Positions 24,470-32,789 are shown, numbered from the stretch's first letter. The stretch is DNA of 64,000 nt from Clostridia bacterium (GCA_017472685.1 JAFUOO010000022.1:1-64000), one strand, 5' to 3'. The notes: generated by a model from the sequence alone, not told the origin. A program made the numbers and translations.

Positions 24470-25277
24470 CATTTTTGTAGCCATAAACCATGCGGTCGTT
24501 ATCTGCATAATCCTTTTTTATTTTTACGTTGTCAAAGTATTCTTCCATAAGCTTTTTCACAGCTTCACCCTGGTCATAGCCTATTTCAAAGGCGAGTATA
24601 CCGCCATCATGCAGGCTGTCAAAGGCTTTGGGTATCATTGTTCTATAAAAGTTAAGCCCGTCTTCTCCGCCCTTTAAGGCTAAGCTCGGCTCAAAGCGCG
24701 AAACCTCTAAGGTGTCGGCAATCTTGTCTGCGATATACGGCGGGTTAGAAACTATTATATCGCTTTTTGGATAAGTGTCTTTTAATACATCGCCCTTTAG
24801 GGCGCATACTCTGCCACTTAAATTATGGCGGAGTATGTTTTTTTGTGCTATTTCTATTGCACCCGGGGAAATATCCCACATTGTAACGGTTGAATTTTTA
24901 ATGTAATGAGCAAGTGAAATGCCTATGCAGCCTGAGCCTGAGCAAAGGTCTGTTATATGTGGCTTTTCAAAGGGGTTTTCTTCTATAAGCGTTTCAACAA
25001 TTGTTTCTGTATCGGGGCGGGGGATGAGGGTATTTTCATTAACATAAAAACTAAGCCCCATAAATTCCTTTTCGCCTGTTATGTAGGCAATGGGCATGCC
25101 CTTTTTGCGCTTTTCAATGCACTCGAGCATTTTTTCCTCTTCATCGGGGGTTAATTCCCGCCAGGAGAGAAGAGGGTCGCTCTGTATTACATATGCTAAA
25201 AGCGCCCTCGCATCCAACGAGGGCGACTCGGAAAAGCCTGATAGCATTTTGTAGTATTTATTGGTTAAACTCACCAC
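24459..25277 (-). CDS. prmC: Release factor glutamine methyltransferase PrmC
   Basis: SAM-dependent enzyme of 272 residues that methylates the glutamine of the GGQ motif in peptide-chain release factors. It has a helical N-terminal domain (about 1-75), SAM motif I as TDLCSGSGCIGISLA, and the catalytic NPPY in IIVSNPPYIADK. The start is a GTG overlapping the end of the upstream DUF1385 gene by seven bases; a second GTG three bases on would give a GTGA overlap, so the exact start is open. The yqhQ-prmC order is conserved in Firmicutes, where prfA often follows. Here the next gene is a superoxide reductase with its own promoter. Confidence 0.93.
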   Translation of the reverse strand: MVSLTNKYYKMLSGFSESPSLDARALLAYVIQSDPLLSWRELTPDEEEKMLECIEKRKKGMPIAYITGEKEFMGLSFYVNENTLIPRPDTETIVETLIEENPFEKPHITDLCSGSGCIGISLAHYIKNSTVTMWDISPGAIEIAQKNILRHNLSGRVCALKGDVLKDTYPKSDIIVSNPPYIADKIADTLEVSRFEPSLALKGGEDGLNFYRTMIPKAFDSLHDGGILAFEIGYDQGEAVKKLMEEYFDNVKIKKDYADNDRMVYGYKNVEL

Positions 25278-26239
25278 TTATCATCCTCTTTGTTATCAGT
25301 AAGAACAGCCTTCATTGCGGCAATTGCAACCTCGAGCTGACTTTCGTCGGGCTCACGTGTTGTAATTTTCTGCATCCACATACCGGGCTTGCTAAGCAAT
25401 GCCACAACAGGGCTTGTGCTTCTGCCTGCCCAACGGATAATCTCGTAGGACAATCCTGCCACAACGGGCAAAAGAAGAATTCTCACACCCAAGCCTGCAA
25501 GTGTGCCCAAAATACGGCCGTAGGTGTCAGCAAAGTTGGGAACAAGAGAGAAGATAATGATGCTTATTATCATAACAAAAACAAGGAAGCTTGTACCGCA
25601 GCGGGGGTGAAGCCTGCTCATTTTAGCCGCATTCTCGGGAGTTAATTCCAGCCCCTGCTCGTAGCAGAAAATTGTTTTGTGCTCAGCACCATGGTACTGG
25701 AACACTCTCTTGATATCCTCCATTTGTGAAACAAGCAGAATGTATACAAGGAAAATTGTTATTCTGATTGCGCCCTCAACTGCGGCAGTAAACCTACCGA
25801 AATTAATCAGCGAGGATACAGCGTGGGGAAGAAGCATGAATAAACCTACCGAGAACAAAATTGCGATAACAACGGAAAAGTAGATAATTACATCCTTCAT
25901 TTTGTCGCCCAGCTTTTCGGTGAGCCATTTTTCAAATTTGCTCATTTCTTCCTCTTCGCCCTCTAAGTCAACAAACTCGGCGCTGTACATAAGAGCCTTC
26001 ATGGAGGAAACCATGGAGTCAAAAAAGCCGAACACACCGCGGACAATGGGGATTTTGTTCACATGATATTTTGTAATAAGACTGCCCACAGGCTTTTTAT
26101 CGATAATAATTTCGCCGTCGGGCTTTCTTACAGCAGTTGCAATTTCCTTGGGACCCTTCATCATAACGCCTTCCATAACGGCGCTACCGCCGATAGAAGT
26201 TATGTGACAGGAGCCTCCGGGGCATTTATCTTTAGACAT
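25271..26239 (-). CDS. DUF1385 (YqhQ-like) membrane protein
   Basis: Integral membrane protein of 322 residues. The family signature is GGSAVMEGVMMKGP near residues 17-30 and YHGAEHKTIFCYE near 195. Hydrophobic segments lie near 120-145, 158-180, 222-245 and 252-275. The function is unknown. In Firmicutes the gene is regularly found next to prmC and rpmE. It is co-transcribed with prmC, with overlapping stop and start. An N-terminal segment with two cysteines (KCPGGSCH) precedes the domain. Confidence 0.88.
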   Translation of the reverse strand: MSKDKCPGGSCHITSIGGSAVMEGVMMKGPKEIATAVRKPDGEIIIDKKPVGSLITKYHVNKIPIVRGVFGFFDSMVSSMKALMYSAEFVDLEGEEEEMSKFEKWLTEKLGDKMKDVIIYFSVVIAILFSVGLFMLLPHAVSSLINFGRFTAAVEGAIRITIFLVYILLVSQMEDIKRVFQYHGAEHKTIFCYEQGLELTPENAAKMSRLHPRCGTSFLVFVMIISIIIFSLVPNFADTYGRILGTLAGLGVRILLLPVVAGLSYEIIRWAGRSTSPVVALLSKPGMWMQKITTREPDESQLEVAIAAMKAVLTDNKEDDKW

Positions 26240-26261
26240 TGAATCATCTCCAATCTACACA

Positions 26262-26290
26262 AGTATAGCAGAAAACATAAAAGTAATCAA
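26262..26290 (-). promoter_or_regulatory. Promoter of the DUF1385-prmC operon
   Basis: On the minus strand TTGATT (26285-26290) and TATACT (26262-26267) are separated by 17 bases, about 23 bases before the DUF1385 start, with GGAG in between. Confidence 0.6.
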
Positions 26291-26317
26291 GGGAAATATA
26301 ATGAATAAAGTATTAAA

Positions 26318-27190
26318 TCACATTCTGAGCTTTTTGAATAAAAGGGGGCAGAGCGCCATTATAACAAACACAACAACCATGTAACGGAGCGCATCTGCAA
26401 CAAGGGAAAGACGAAGCGAATTGAATACCAATAACGCCTTTAAGCCCTCTTTGAACAGGAATGCAAAAATAACGCCAAAAATAACCCTCAAAAGCTTTTT
26501 GTGCAAGGGTACATCGTAGCCGAAGTTAACAAACCTTTCTTCAAAAAGGCAGGCTGCAAAGAGTCCTGCAAGCAAGCCGTAAATCTTGTAAAAGTCGGCA
26601 TATAAGGGGTCAGGGTTTATCAAAAAGAAAACCGCAAAGGGCAAAAGAGCAAGGCTCGCCACGCCGTGAAGTACATGCACGTTTTTTGCTTTGTCGTACA
26701 AAAGGTTTAACAAAAATGCAAAAATAAAACCAAAGAGCATCCCTGCCAAAACATCGCTGGGGTAGTGCACGCCTAAATACATTCTTGAAAAGCCGATAAG
26801 AAATGTGAAGCCTATCGAAAAAGCATAAAGCCAAAGCTTTTTAAAGTATACCGCAAAGGCAAAGCTTCCCGTTGCAAAGGTCTGTGTGTGACCGCTTGGG
26901 AAGGAATAGCCCGTGGCAGTTTCTTTGCGTATGGCGTCAATTTTCCCGCCTGCAAAGGGGCGGGGGCGCTTTACAAGGTTTTTGACTATGCCGTTAAAAG
27001 CCAGAGATACCGCCGTAATAAAAAACATACGCTGTGCAAGGCGCTTATCGTACATGAAGTAAATTGCCGCCACAAGCACAATGAGAATTGTTTCCTCACC
27101 AAGCATTGTCACCGCCTCGAAAAAGTGGGTCAGAAAGTCTGTACGTATGCCTTCAATGTATTTTAAAATGTTCAGCTCGTAACTAAGCAT
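26318..27190 (-). CDS. PAP2-superfamily membrane phosphatase
   Basis: Integral membrane phosphatase of 290 residues, probably acting on undecaprenyl pyrophosphate or a phospholipid phosphate. All three PAP2 motifs are present: K-x6-RP at residues 70-76 (VKNLVKRPRP), PSGH at 98-101 and SRMYLGVHYPSD at 135-146, whose histidines are catalytic. About seven to nine hydrophobic helices are visible; the C-terminal half is an extra membrane region beyond the minimal PAP2 core. I start at the ATG at 27190, which has AAGGAG seven bases upstream; an upstream in-frame TTG would overlap the preceding terminator. Confidence 0.88.
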   Translation of the reverse strand: MLSYELNILKYIEGIRTDFLTHFFEAVTMLGEETILIVLVAAIYFMYDKRLAQRMFFITAVSLAFNGIVKNLVKRPRPFAGGKIDAIRKETATGYSFPSGHTQTFATGSFAFAVYFKKLWLYAFSIGFTFLIGFSRMYLGVHYPSDVLAGMLFGFIFAFLLNLLYDKAKNVHVLHGVASLALLPFAVFFLINPDPLYADFYKIYGLLAGLFAACLFEERFVNFGYDVPLHKKLLRVIFGVIFAFLFKEGLKALLVFNSLRLSLVADALRYMVVVFVIMALCPLLFKKLRM

Positions 27191-27239
27191 GTGATCACTC
27201 CTTGGAAGTATTTTACCACACAGAAGGAAGAAAAGCAAC

Positions 27240-27266
27240 GAAAAAACCCACGCCAATCCGTGGGTT
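27240..27266 (-). terminator. Terminator of the XRE regulator gene
   Basis: On the minus strand AACCCACG pairs with CGTGGGTT, followed by a T run. The stem starts at the stop codon of the XRE gene and lies before the PAP2 ribosome site. Confidence 0.75.
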
Positions 27267-27498
27267 ATAGTATTTCTTCAAGCTTTAAAATAAATACGCT
27301 CATTTTTATGCCCAGAGCATTACATATGCGATAAAGTGTTTCCAATGTTGGCTTTCTCTCGCCGCGTTCAATTGCACTTAAATGGCTTCTGCCAATGTCG
27401 GCAAGCCCGCTTAAAACCTCTTGCGAGATACCCTTCTGATTACGGAAAAATAAAACTGTCTGCCCAACCTTAATTGGGTCAAGTGTGGGGATATACAT
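27265..27498 (-). CDS. XRE-family helix-turn-helix regulator
   Basis: Small Cro/CI-type DNA-binding protein of 77 residues that consists almost entirely of the HTH_3 domain. KVGQTVLFFRNQKGISQEVLSGLADIGRSHLSAIERGERKPTLETLYRICNALG contains the turn and the recognition helix (RSHLSAIERG). I place the start at the ATG at 27498 with AGGTGA upstream; longer in-frame extensions would run through the promoter region. Repeated ATATGTT-like elements between this gene and the plus-strand promoter at 27554 are plausible binding sites, so it probably controls the divergent leader-RNA gene and itself. Confidence 0.88.
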   Translation of the reverse strand: MYIPTLDPIKVGQTVLFFRNQKGISQEVLSGLADIGRSHLSAIERGERKPTLETLYRICNALGIKMSVFILKLEEIL

Positions 27499-27510
27499 AT
27501 TCTCACCTCG

Positions 27511-27582
27511 AGAATAGTATATGTTATTTTGAAATATGTTTTGAACACATATGTTGACAAATGAATACTTATGTGTTAAAAT
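27511..27582 (+). promoter_or_regulatory. Strong promoter P1 with repeated ATATGTT elements
   Basis: TTGACA (27554-27559) and TAAAAT (27577-27582) have 17-base spacing. Four ATATGTT-like words (near 27519, 27534, 27549 and 27570) surround the -35, including the palindrome ACATATGT. A transcript from here would run about 100 bases into the leader RNA. Shortly after it, AGAGGTGG is followed by ATG-TAA, a start directly next to a stop. Confidence 0.6.
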
Positions 27583-27656
27583 TTTTGGAAATAAGAGGTG
27601 GAATAGTTTATGTAACATCTTTATTAATTAACTATTGCAGTTATTTGATTTGTGTA

Positions 27657-27685
27657 TTGATTTTTTTAAACATAAATGGTAGAAT
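27657..27685 (+). promoter_or_regulatory. Promoter P2 of the leader RNA
   Basis: TTGATT (27657-27662) and TAGAAT (27680-27685) have 17-base spacing. The expected transcription start, about 27691, coincides with the first base of the closing stem of the structured RNA. Confidence 0.65.
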
Positions 27686-27690
27686 AATTT

Positions 27691-27838
27691 TGCGACATAG
27701 TTTAATAAATACTCTGCAAGGGCATTATGTTTTGGTAAAAACGTATGCCTTAATTTAGTTTGCCTTTGTGGAGATTAAACTGTGTCGCAACAGAGAGGCT
27801 ACGTTTTTCGTGCGTAGCGTTAAGCTGCGCACTTTTTT
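27691..27838 (+). ncRNA. Structured leader RNA with terminator and competing stems
   Basis: The 5' end TGCGACATAGTTTAAT (27691-27706) pairs with ATTAAACTGTGTCGCA (27774-27789), 15 Watson-Crick pairs plus one G-U. An inner hairpin joins 27719-27733 to 27738-27751. AAAAACGTATGCC (27737-27749) can instead pair with GGCTACGTTTTT (27797-27808). GCTACG (27798-27803) can pair with CGTAGC (27813-27818). GTGCGTAGC (27810-27818) pairs with GCTGCGCAC (27824-27832) before six T residues, an intrinsic terminator. The nested alternatives resemble an attenuator or riboswitch. I do not recognise a known class. It lies 15 bases upstream of the next gene. Confidence 0.65.
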
Positions 27839-27853
27839 AATGGGGGAATAAAT

Positions 27854-28129
27854 GTGAAAAAGACAAACGAATTAACAGTAAACAACATATTGAATGAAAT
27901 TTACGATATAATATATGATGATAATTTATCTGATATAGAAGCTTTAGAGACAATTATATTGGTTTTAAATGAATATAACGCACACAAAGAAAGTGGAATT
28001 ATTGAGAAGAAACAGGTGACCACGAATTACGCTGAAAGAGATGTAATTAAGCAGGAGAAAATGATGCAGAATTGTCAAAACGAACCCGAAGCTGTACGCT
28101 GTACTGCGAGAGGTGAGTTTGGGCGATAG
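27854..28129 (+). CDS. Hypothetical protein, 91 residues, downstream of a leader RNA
   Basis: I do not recognise this protein. It is acidic and probably helical (EIYDIIYDDNLSDIEALETIILVLNEYNAH) with a basic, cysteine-containing C-terminus. No signal peptide or membrane helix is visible. The start is GTG with GGGGGA upstream; an out-of-frame ATG two bases earlier runs directly into TGA. It is the only gene behind two promoters and a terminator-containing leader, so expression probably depends on read-through of the terminator. The function is unknown. Confidence 0.6.
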   Translation: MKKTNELTVNNILNEIYDIIYDDNLSDIEALETIILVLNEYNAHKESGIIEKKQVTTNYAERDVIKQEKMMQNCQNEPEAVRCTARGEFGR

Positions 28130-28146
28130 CATAAAGGCATAAAATA

Positions 28147-28178
28147 AAAACACACCGCTAATTAAAGCGGTGTGTTCA
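28147..28178. terminator. Bidirectional terminator
   Basis: CACACCGCT pairs with AGCGGTGTG between convergent genes, with T-rich sequence on both strands. Confidence 0.75.
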
Positions 28179-28237
28179 TTTGTTAAAAAATTTATATAAC
28201 CAAGCCTTTATGCGGTCTGCGCATTTTAAACGCTTAA

Positions 28238-29995
28238 TTACTTATTAAGTCTTGCTTCAAGAGCAGCCAACTGGTCATAAAGCTCCTTGGGGAATCTTCC
28301 GTCTGTATCAAACTGAGCGTAGAATTCCTTAATAAGCTTAACTTCGTTAAGCCATACTTCCTTGTCAACACTAAGGAGCTCTTCAAGTGTTTCGGGAGCG
28401 ATATCCAATCCTTCAACATTGATATCCTTAGCATAGGGAAGGTAACCAAGCTCTGTTTCCTTAGCGTCTACCTTGCCTTCGCAACGGTCAACAATCCAGT
28501 TAAGAACTCTGAGGTTGTCACCGAAGCCGGGCCACATGAAGTGACCTTCGTCGTCCTTTCTAAACCAGTTAACGTGGAAAATCTTGGGAAGCTTGGAAAC
28601 CTTGCCGCCCATGTCAATCCAGTGCTGGAAGTAGTCGCCTACATTGTAGCCAATGAAGGGTCTCATAGCCATGGGGTCACGACGTACAACGCCTACAGCA
28701 CCTGCAGCAGCAGCTGTTGTTTCAGAAGCCATTGTAGAGCCGATGAATGTACCGTGATTCCAGTCAAATGCTTCGTAGCAAAGGGGAGCAGCCTTTTCAC
28801 GACGACCACCGAAGATGATTGCAGAAATCGGAACACCGCCTGCTGCTTCGAATTCAGAAGAGATGCAGGGGCACTGTGCAGCGGGAGCTGTGAAACGAGA
28901 GTTGGGGTGAGCTGCCTTTGTTCCCATATCAGGAGTCCATTCCTTACCTGTCCAGTCGATGCAGTGAGAGGGAACGTCGCCGTCCATGCCTTCCCACCAA
29001 ACTGTACCGTCGTCACAGAGTGCAACGTTAGTAAAGATAGTGTTGCTCATTGTTGTCATAAGAGCGTTCTTGTTTGTCTTTGTGCTTGTGCCGGGAGCTA
29101 CGCCGAAGAAACCTGCTTCGGGGTTAACTGCCCAAAGACCGCCGTCGGGACCAATCTTCATCCAGGAGATATCGTCACCAACTGTCCATACCTTGTAGCC
29201 GGGGAATGCTTCCGGAGGAATAAGCATAGCAAGGTTTGTCTTACCACATGCAGAGGGGAATGCAGCACATACGTACTTAACTTCACCCTGGGGATTCTCT
29301 AAACCGAGGATAAGCATATGCTCAGCCATCCAGCCTTCCTTCATACCAAGGTAAGAACCGATACGGAGTGCGAAGCACTTCTTACCGAGGAGAACGTTAC
29401 CGCCGTAAGCAGAGTTAACGGACATGATTGTGTTGTCTTCGGGGAAGTGAACGATATATCTTTCATCAGGATTTACATCCTTACAAGCATGTAAGCACTT
29501 TACGAAATCGCCGTCATCACCAAGCTCAGCGAGAACCTTTTCGCCGATACGTGTCATGATAGCCATGTTAAGAACAACGTAGATGCTGTCTGTAAGCTCG
29601 ATACCGATCTTGGAGAAGGGAGAGCCTAAGGGACCCATCATGTAGGGAATAACGTACATTGTCTTGCCTGCATAGCTCTTGTCATAAAGCTTGTAGAGCT
29701 TGTCGTACATTTCGCTAGGCGCCATCCAGTTGTTCATGGGGCCTGCATCTTCCTTCTTTGTTGTGCAGATGAATGTTCTGTCTTCTACACGAGCAACGTC
29801 GTTCTGAGCTGTTCTGTGAAGATAGCAACCGGGAAGCTTTTCCTGGTTGAGCTTGATAAGTTCGCCTGTGGAAACTGCGATAGCGCGGAGTTCTTCAAGC
29901 TGAGCTTCGCTGCCATCAATCCAAACGATCTTTTCGGGTGCAAGGAGCTTAACCATATCGTCAAGCCATGCTTTTACTTTTGCATTGTTTGTCAT
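28238..29995 (-). CDS. pckG: Phosphoenolpyruvate carboxykinase (GTP)
   Basis: GTP-dependent PEP carboxykinase of 585 residues, interconverting oxaloacetate and PEP. In anaerobic fermenters it commonly runs toward oxaloacetate for succinate or propionate formation. The kinase-1a P-loop is AAFPSACGKTNLAMLIPP, the hypervariable cysteine in it is typical of the GTP type, and FGGRRE and GDDISWMKIG are further family blocks. The length fits the GTP family and not the ATP (PckA) family. Codon choice is strongly biased to GTT/CTT/GAA/AAG, which indicates high expression. A -10 box, TATAAT, lies on the minus strand at 30040-30045; the -35 is poor. Confidence 0.96.
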   Translation of the reverse strand: MTNNAKVKAWLDDMVKLLAPEKIVWIDGSEAQLEELRAIAVSTGELIKLNQEKLPGCYLHRTAQNDVARVEDRTFICTTKKEDAGPMNNWMAPSEMYDKLYKLYDKSYAGKTMYVIPYMMGPLGSPFSKIGIELTDSIYVVLNMAIMTRIGEKVLAELGDDGDFVKCLHACKDVNPDERYIVHFPEDNTIMSVNSAYGGNVLLGKKCFALRIGSYLGMKEGWMAEHMLILGLENPQGEVKYVCAAFPSACGKTNLAMLIPPEAFPGYKVWTVGDDISWMKIGPDGGLWAVNPEAGFFGVAPGTSTKTNKNALMTTMSNTIFTNVALCDDGTVWWEGMDGDVPSHCIDWTGKEWTPDMGTKAAHPNSRFTAPAAQCPCISSEFEAAGGVPISAIIFGGRREKAAPLCYEAFDWNHGTFIGSTMASETTAAAAGAVGVVRRDPMAMRPFIGYNVGDYFQHWIDMGGKVSKLPKIFHVNWFRKDDEGHFMWPGFGDNLRVLNWIVDRCEGKVDAKETELGYLPYAKDINVEGLDIAPETLEELLSVDKEVWLNEVKLIKEFYAQFDTDGRFPKELYDQLAALEARLNK

Positions 29996-30159
29996 AATAA
30001 TTGCATCCTTTCTTGTGTAATATTATTCACAATACCTAAATTATACACTATAAAAAAGCTTTTGAAAAGAGTTTTTTGATTATTTTTTTGAAAAAATTAA
30101 GGAATATTTAAAACTTTGTCACAATTAACGAATAAGTCCGCCTGTGGAGGACATTTTTG

Positions 30160-30188
30160 TTGAATTTTTTTAGTGAGTGGTGTAAAAT
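30160..30188 (+). promoter_or_regulatory. Promoter of cca
   Basis: TTGAAT (30160-30165) and TAAAAT (30183-30188) have 17-base spacing, and AAGGAGG follows before the GTG start. Nothing else is evident in the 214-base gap to pckG apart from the minus-strand pckG promoter. Confidence 0.6.
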
Positions 30189-30209
30189 AAGCTTTAAGGA
30201 GGTGAGGCT

Positions 30210-31526
30210 GTGAACATACCGGAATACGCGCAAGCAGTTGCGGATGAATTGAAGAAAAACAATTACGAAGCTTACTTTGTGGGCGGCTGTGTGCGTGACG
30301 CAGTTATGGGCACAACACCTCACGATTTTGACATTACCACAAACGCATCGCCCGATGAAATAAAAGCGGTTTTTGCCTCTTTCCGCACAATCCTCACGGG
30401 CGAAAAGCACGGCACTGTTACCGTTGTCAGTGAGGGCGAAAATGTTGAGGTTACCACCTATCGTATTGACGGGGAATATAAGGATTCGCGCCACCCCGAA
30501 GCGGTGCTTTTTACGAAAAACGTTGAAGAGGACCTTGCAAGGCGTGATTTTACAATGAATGCCATTTGCTATAACGGTAGTTTTGTTGACCCCTACGGCG
30601 GAATGCGTGACATTGAAAACAAGGTTATACGCACCGTGGGCGACGCGGATAAACGCTTTGGCGAGGACGCTTTACGAATTATGCGTGCCATAAGGTTTGC
30701 CGCAACCTTGGGCTTTGAAATAGAAGAGGAAACAAAAAAGAGCATTCATAAGAATGCTGCACTTCTTAAAAATATATCCGTTGAGCGGATTTTCGTTGAG
30801 CTTTCCAAGCTTATAATGGGCAAGCACTGCGAAAAGGTGCTTTTAGAATATGTTGATGTGCTCGGTATTTTTGCGACCTGTCTTATCCCTTGTGTGGGCT
30901 TTGACCAGAAAAACAGGTATCACATATACGATGTGTACACCCATATGGTGAAATCGGTTTCTGTTGCACCCTTTGATTTAAAAATAAGGCTTGCCATGCT
31001 TTTTCACGATGTGGGAAAGCCCGACTGCTTTACAATCGACGAAAAGGGCGGGCACTTTAAGGGGCATCCCGAAAGGTCAGAGGAGCTGGCAAGAGAGGTG
31101 CTCAATCACCTTAAGGTTGACAACGCTACAAAAAACACTGTGCTTAGTTTAATAAAGTACCACCAAAGGGTTATTCTGCCCGGGAAAAAGTATGTAAAAC
31201 GGTTTCTTTCAAAGTTCTCCTTTGAGTTTTTTGATATGTTACTTGAGGTTATGCGTGCCGATACACTGGCACATTCCTCCCTTGCAGAAGGTAATCTTGA
31301 AGACATAAAAAAGCTTGCCGCCCTGAAGGCGGAAATTGTGGCAGAGGGCGAGTGCGTAAGCCTGAAAAGCCTTGCTTTAAACGGCAGGGAGCTTATTGCC
31401 ATGGGCATAACCGACGGCAGAAAAATCGGCGAAATTTTAAACAGGCTTCTTGAAATGGTAATTGACGGAGAAGTGGAAAACGAAAAAGAAAAGCTGATAC
31501 AGCTCATAAAAAAAGATGCTCTGTGA
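30210..31526 (+). CDS. cca: CCA tRNA nucleotidyltransferase with HD domain
   Basis: Enzyme of 438 residues that adds or repairs the 3' CCA end of tRNAs. The nucleotidyltransferase core has GGCVRDAVMG and the metal-binding DFDITTNA, followed by ARRDFTMNAICYN and the RIMRAIRFAATLGFEIEEET block. The HD domain has LFHDVGKP near residue 267, a phosphohydrolase module found in many bacterial CCA enzymes. The start is GTG with AAGGAGG at good spacing. The gene stands alone, bounded downstream by the MITE-like element whose left end begins four bases after the stop. Confidence 0.94.
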   Translation: MNIPEYAQAVADELKKNNYEAYFVGGCVRDAVMGTTPHDFDITTNASPDEIKAVFASFRTILTGEKHGTVTVVSEGENVEVTTYRIDGEYKDSRHPEAVLFTKNVEEDLARRDFTMNAICYNGSFVDPYGGMRDIENKVIRTVGDADKRFGEDALRIMRAIRFAATLGFEIEEETKKSIHKNAALLKNISVERIFVELSKLIMGKHCEKVLLEYVDVLGIFATCLIPCVGFDQKNRYHIYDVYTHMVKSVSVAPFDLKIRLAMLFHDVGKPDCFTIDEKGGHFKGHPERSEELAREVLNHLKVDNATKNTVLSLIKYHQRVILPGKKYVKRFLSKFSFEFFDMLLEVMRADTLAHSSLAEGNLEDIKKLAALKAEIVAEGECVSLKSLALNGRELIAMGITDGRKIGEILNRLLEMVIDGEVENEKEKLIQLIKKDAL

Positions 31527-31529
31527 TTT

Positions 31530-31806
31530 AGGCGGGCTCGCATAGGGATTCACACGCTCCAAATCGGATATTTTCCCGCCATAGTGCGTCAAAAAACTGC
31601 GGTAGGCGTTAGCCTTACCGCAGTTTTTTTCTTCTCTGACGAAAAAATCTCTCGATTTGGAGTGCTTCGCAGTTTTGAACTACAGATTTTTTCTCACGGG
31701 AATTGCTAAAGAGTGCAGGAATACTTGACGTATTTCAAGCTCTTTAACTTTGCTGTGGGGAAAAAGATGCGTTCAAAACCGTATTAATCCCTATGTGAGC
31801 CCGCCT
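31530..31806. mobile_element. MITE-like element with 21-bp terminal inverted repeats
   Basis: The left end, GGCGGGCTCGCATAGGGATT (31531-31550), matches the reverse complement of the right end (31786-31805) at 19 of 20 positions, and one more A/T pair extends it to 21. The interior of about 235 bases has no ORF of note. It holds a terminator-like hairpin (31596-31630) and an internal inverted repeat, CTCCAAATCG (31558-31567) and CGATTTGGAG. Flanking duplications are unclear (at most TT). The size and ends fit a non-autonomous miniature transposable element. No transposase lies in the window. Confidence 0.65.
31596..31630 (+). terminator. Terminator-like hairpin inside the MITE-like element
   Basis: ACTGCGGTA-GGC pairs with GCC-TTACCGCAGT around GTTA and is followed by seven T residues. 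It lies about 70 bases after the cca stop, so the element seems to supply the terminator of cca. Confidence 0.7.
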
Positions 31807-31824
31807 TTCAGAGCCTTTTTCTTA

Positions 31825-32757
31825 TTAATCAGCTGAAACGTAAACTGTTGTTTTTAAGGGAACAGTGTCCCAGAGGTACTGAATATCCTCTTGGTGCATT
31901 CTTACACAGCCTGCCGAAATCCTTACGCCTACACGGTCGTCGTAAGGAGTGCCGTTATAACGAATGAGCGTAGAATGAAGAGCATAGCCGCGGTTGAAAC
32001 GCATTACGGGACCTACATAATAGTTTTCGTATTCCCAGGCAGCAATCTTTTCATAGTATTGGAAGGTGCCTTCGCAGGTGGGAGAAGAGCTCTTGCCTAT
32101 AGCACAGGGATACTCTCTGTCAAAATGCCATTCGCCGCTTTGGTCCTTTGTGAAAAGACGAACGGAATAATCAGCCTTGGAAACCCAGATGAGATAGCTT
32201 GTGTCACTTGTAAGATTTTTGGAAGCTATAATGCTTTCATACTTCTGCGCATCAGGATTGTCGGAAACAGTTTCCTCTACACACTCTCTGAGGTCAACGC
32301 GATACTGACCGTTTTCTTCGCTCACGGTGCATTCAATGTCGAAAAGGGAAGTGAAAATATCGGAAGAGAGATAGAGGATGCCGTTTATAATCTTTGACGG
32401 GTGCTTCATATCCAATGCCTGGGTATTGATAATTGCATAATAGTTGTTATTGAAGAAATAACCCTGGTTTTCACCCTTGGTGAGCACTGTTGCAGGGAAT
32501 GAATAATAGTCGATGATATTGACATTGATCTGGAAAAGATTTGCAGTTGCCGCCGCAGGAAGATAAATAACCTTGTCAAAGGCTACTGCGTTTATCCAGA
32601 GCGAGGGCGTATTTCCGTTGACAAATACTGTAGAAATTGAAACAGCCTCACTTTCTGCAGGCACTGTAGCATGAACTTCTGTTGCTTCTTCAGCACTTAC
32701 GCTTACAATGCTTAAGGCGAGAGTGAAAATCAACAATACTGATAAAAGTTTGCGCAT
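31825..32757 (-). CDS. Secreted L,D-transpeptidase (YkuD domain)
   Basis: Exported cell-wall enzyme of 310 residues with a signal peptide (1-22, ending VSA). Residues of about 30-160 resemble a degenerate copper-amine-oxidase-N-like module of the kind used as a surface stalk. The YkuD domain occupies about 185-310, with HSTL and the catalytic SAGCVRMH (Cys284). Such enzymes form 3-3 peptidoglycan crosslinks or attach proteins to the wall. It has its own near-consensus promoter although it lies 47 bases behind the DUF6056-like gene on the same strand. Confidence 0.9.
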   Translation of the reverse strand: MRKLLSVLLIFTLALSIVSVSAEEATEVHATVPAESEAVSISTVFVNGNTPSLWINAVAFDKVIYLPAAATANLFQINVNIIDYYSFPATVLTKGENQGYFFNNNYYAIINTQALDMKHPSKIINGILYLSSDIFTSLFDIECTVSEENGQYRVDLRECVEETVSDNPDAQKYESIIASKNLTSDTSYLIWVSKADYSVRLFTKDQSGEWHFDREYPCAIGKSSSPTCEGTFQYYEKIAAWEYENYYVGPVMRFNRGYALHSTLIRYNGTPYDDRVGVRISAGCVRMHQEDIQYLWDTVPLKTTVYVSAD

Positions 32758-32789
32758 GATAACACCCTTTCGGAAAAAATAATGTATTT

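Noticed and set aside
27191-27256. Upstream TTG start for the PAP2 phosphatase
   Set aside because: It would place the start inside the terminator of the XRE gene and has no ribosome site; the ATG at 27190 has AAGGAG at good spacing.
27691-27838. 6S RNA
   Set aside because: A 5'-3' closing stem is present, but the enclosed RNA is only about 100 bases, lacks a large central bubble, and is followed by a separate terminator in front of a gene.
28541-29302. A 253-codon plus-strand frame opposite pckG
   Set aside because: Shadow of the highly expressed pckG; it is Cys/Thr-rich with no start signal.
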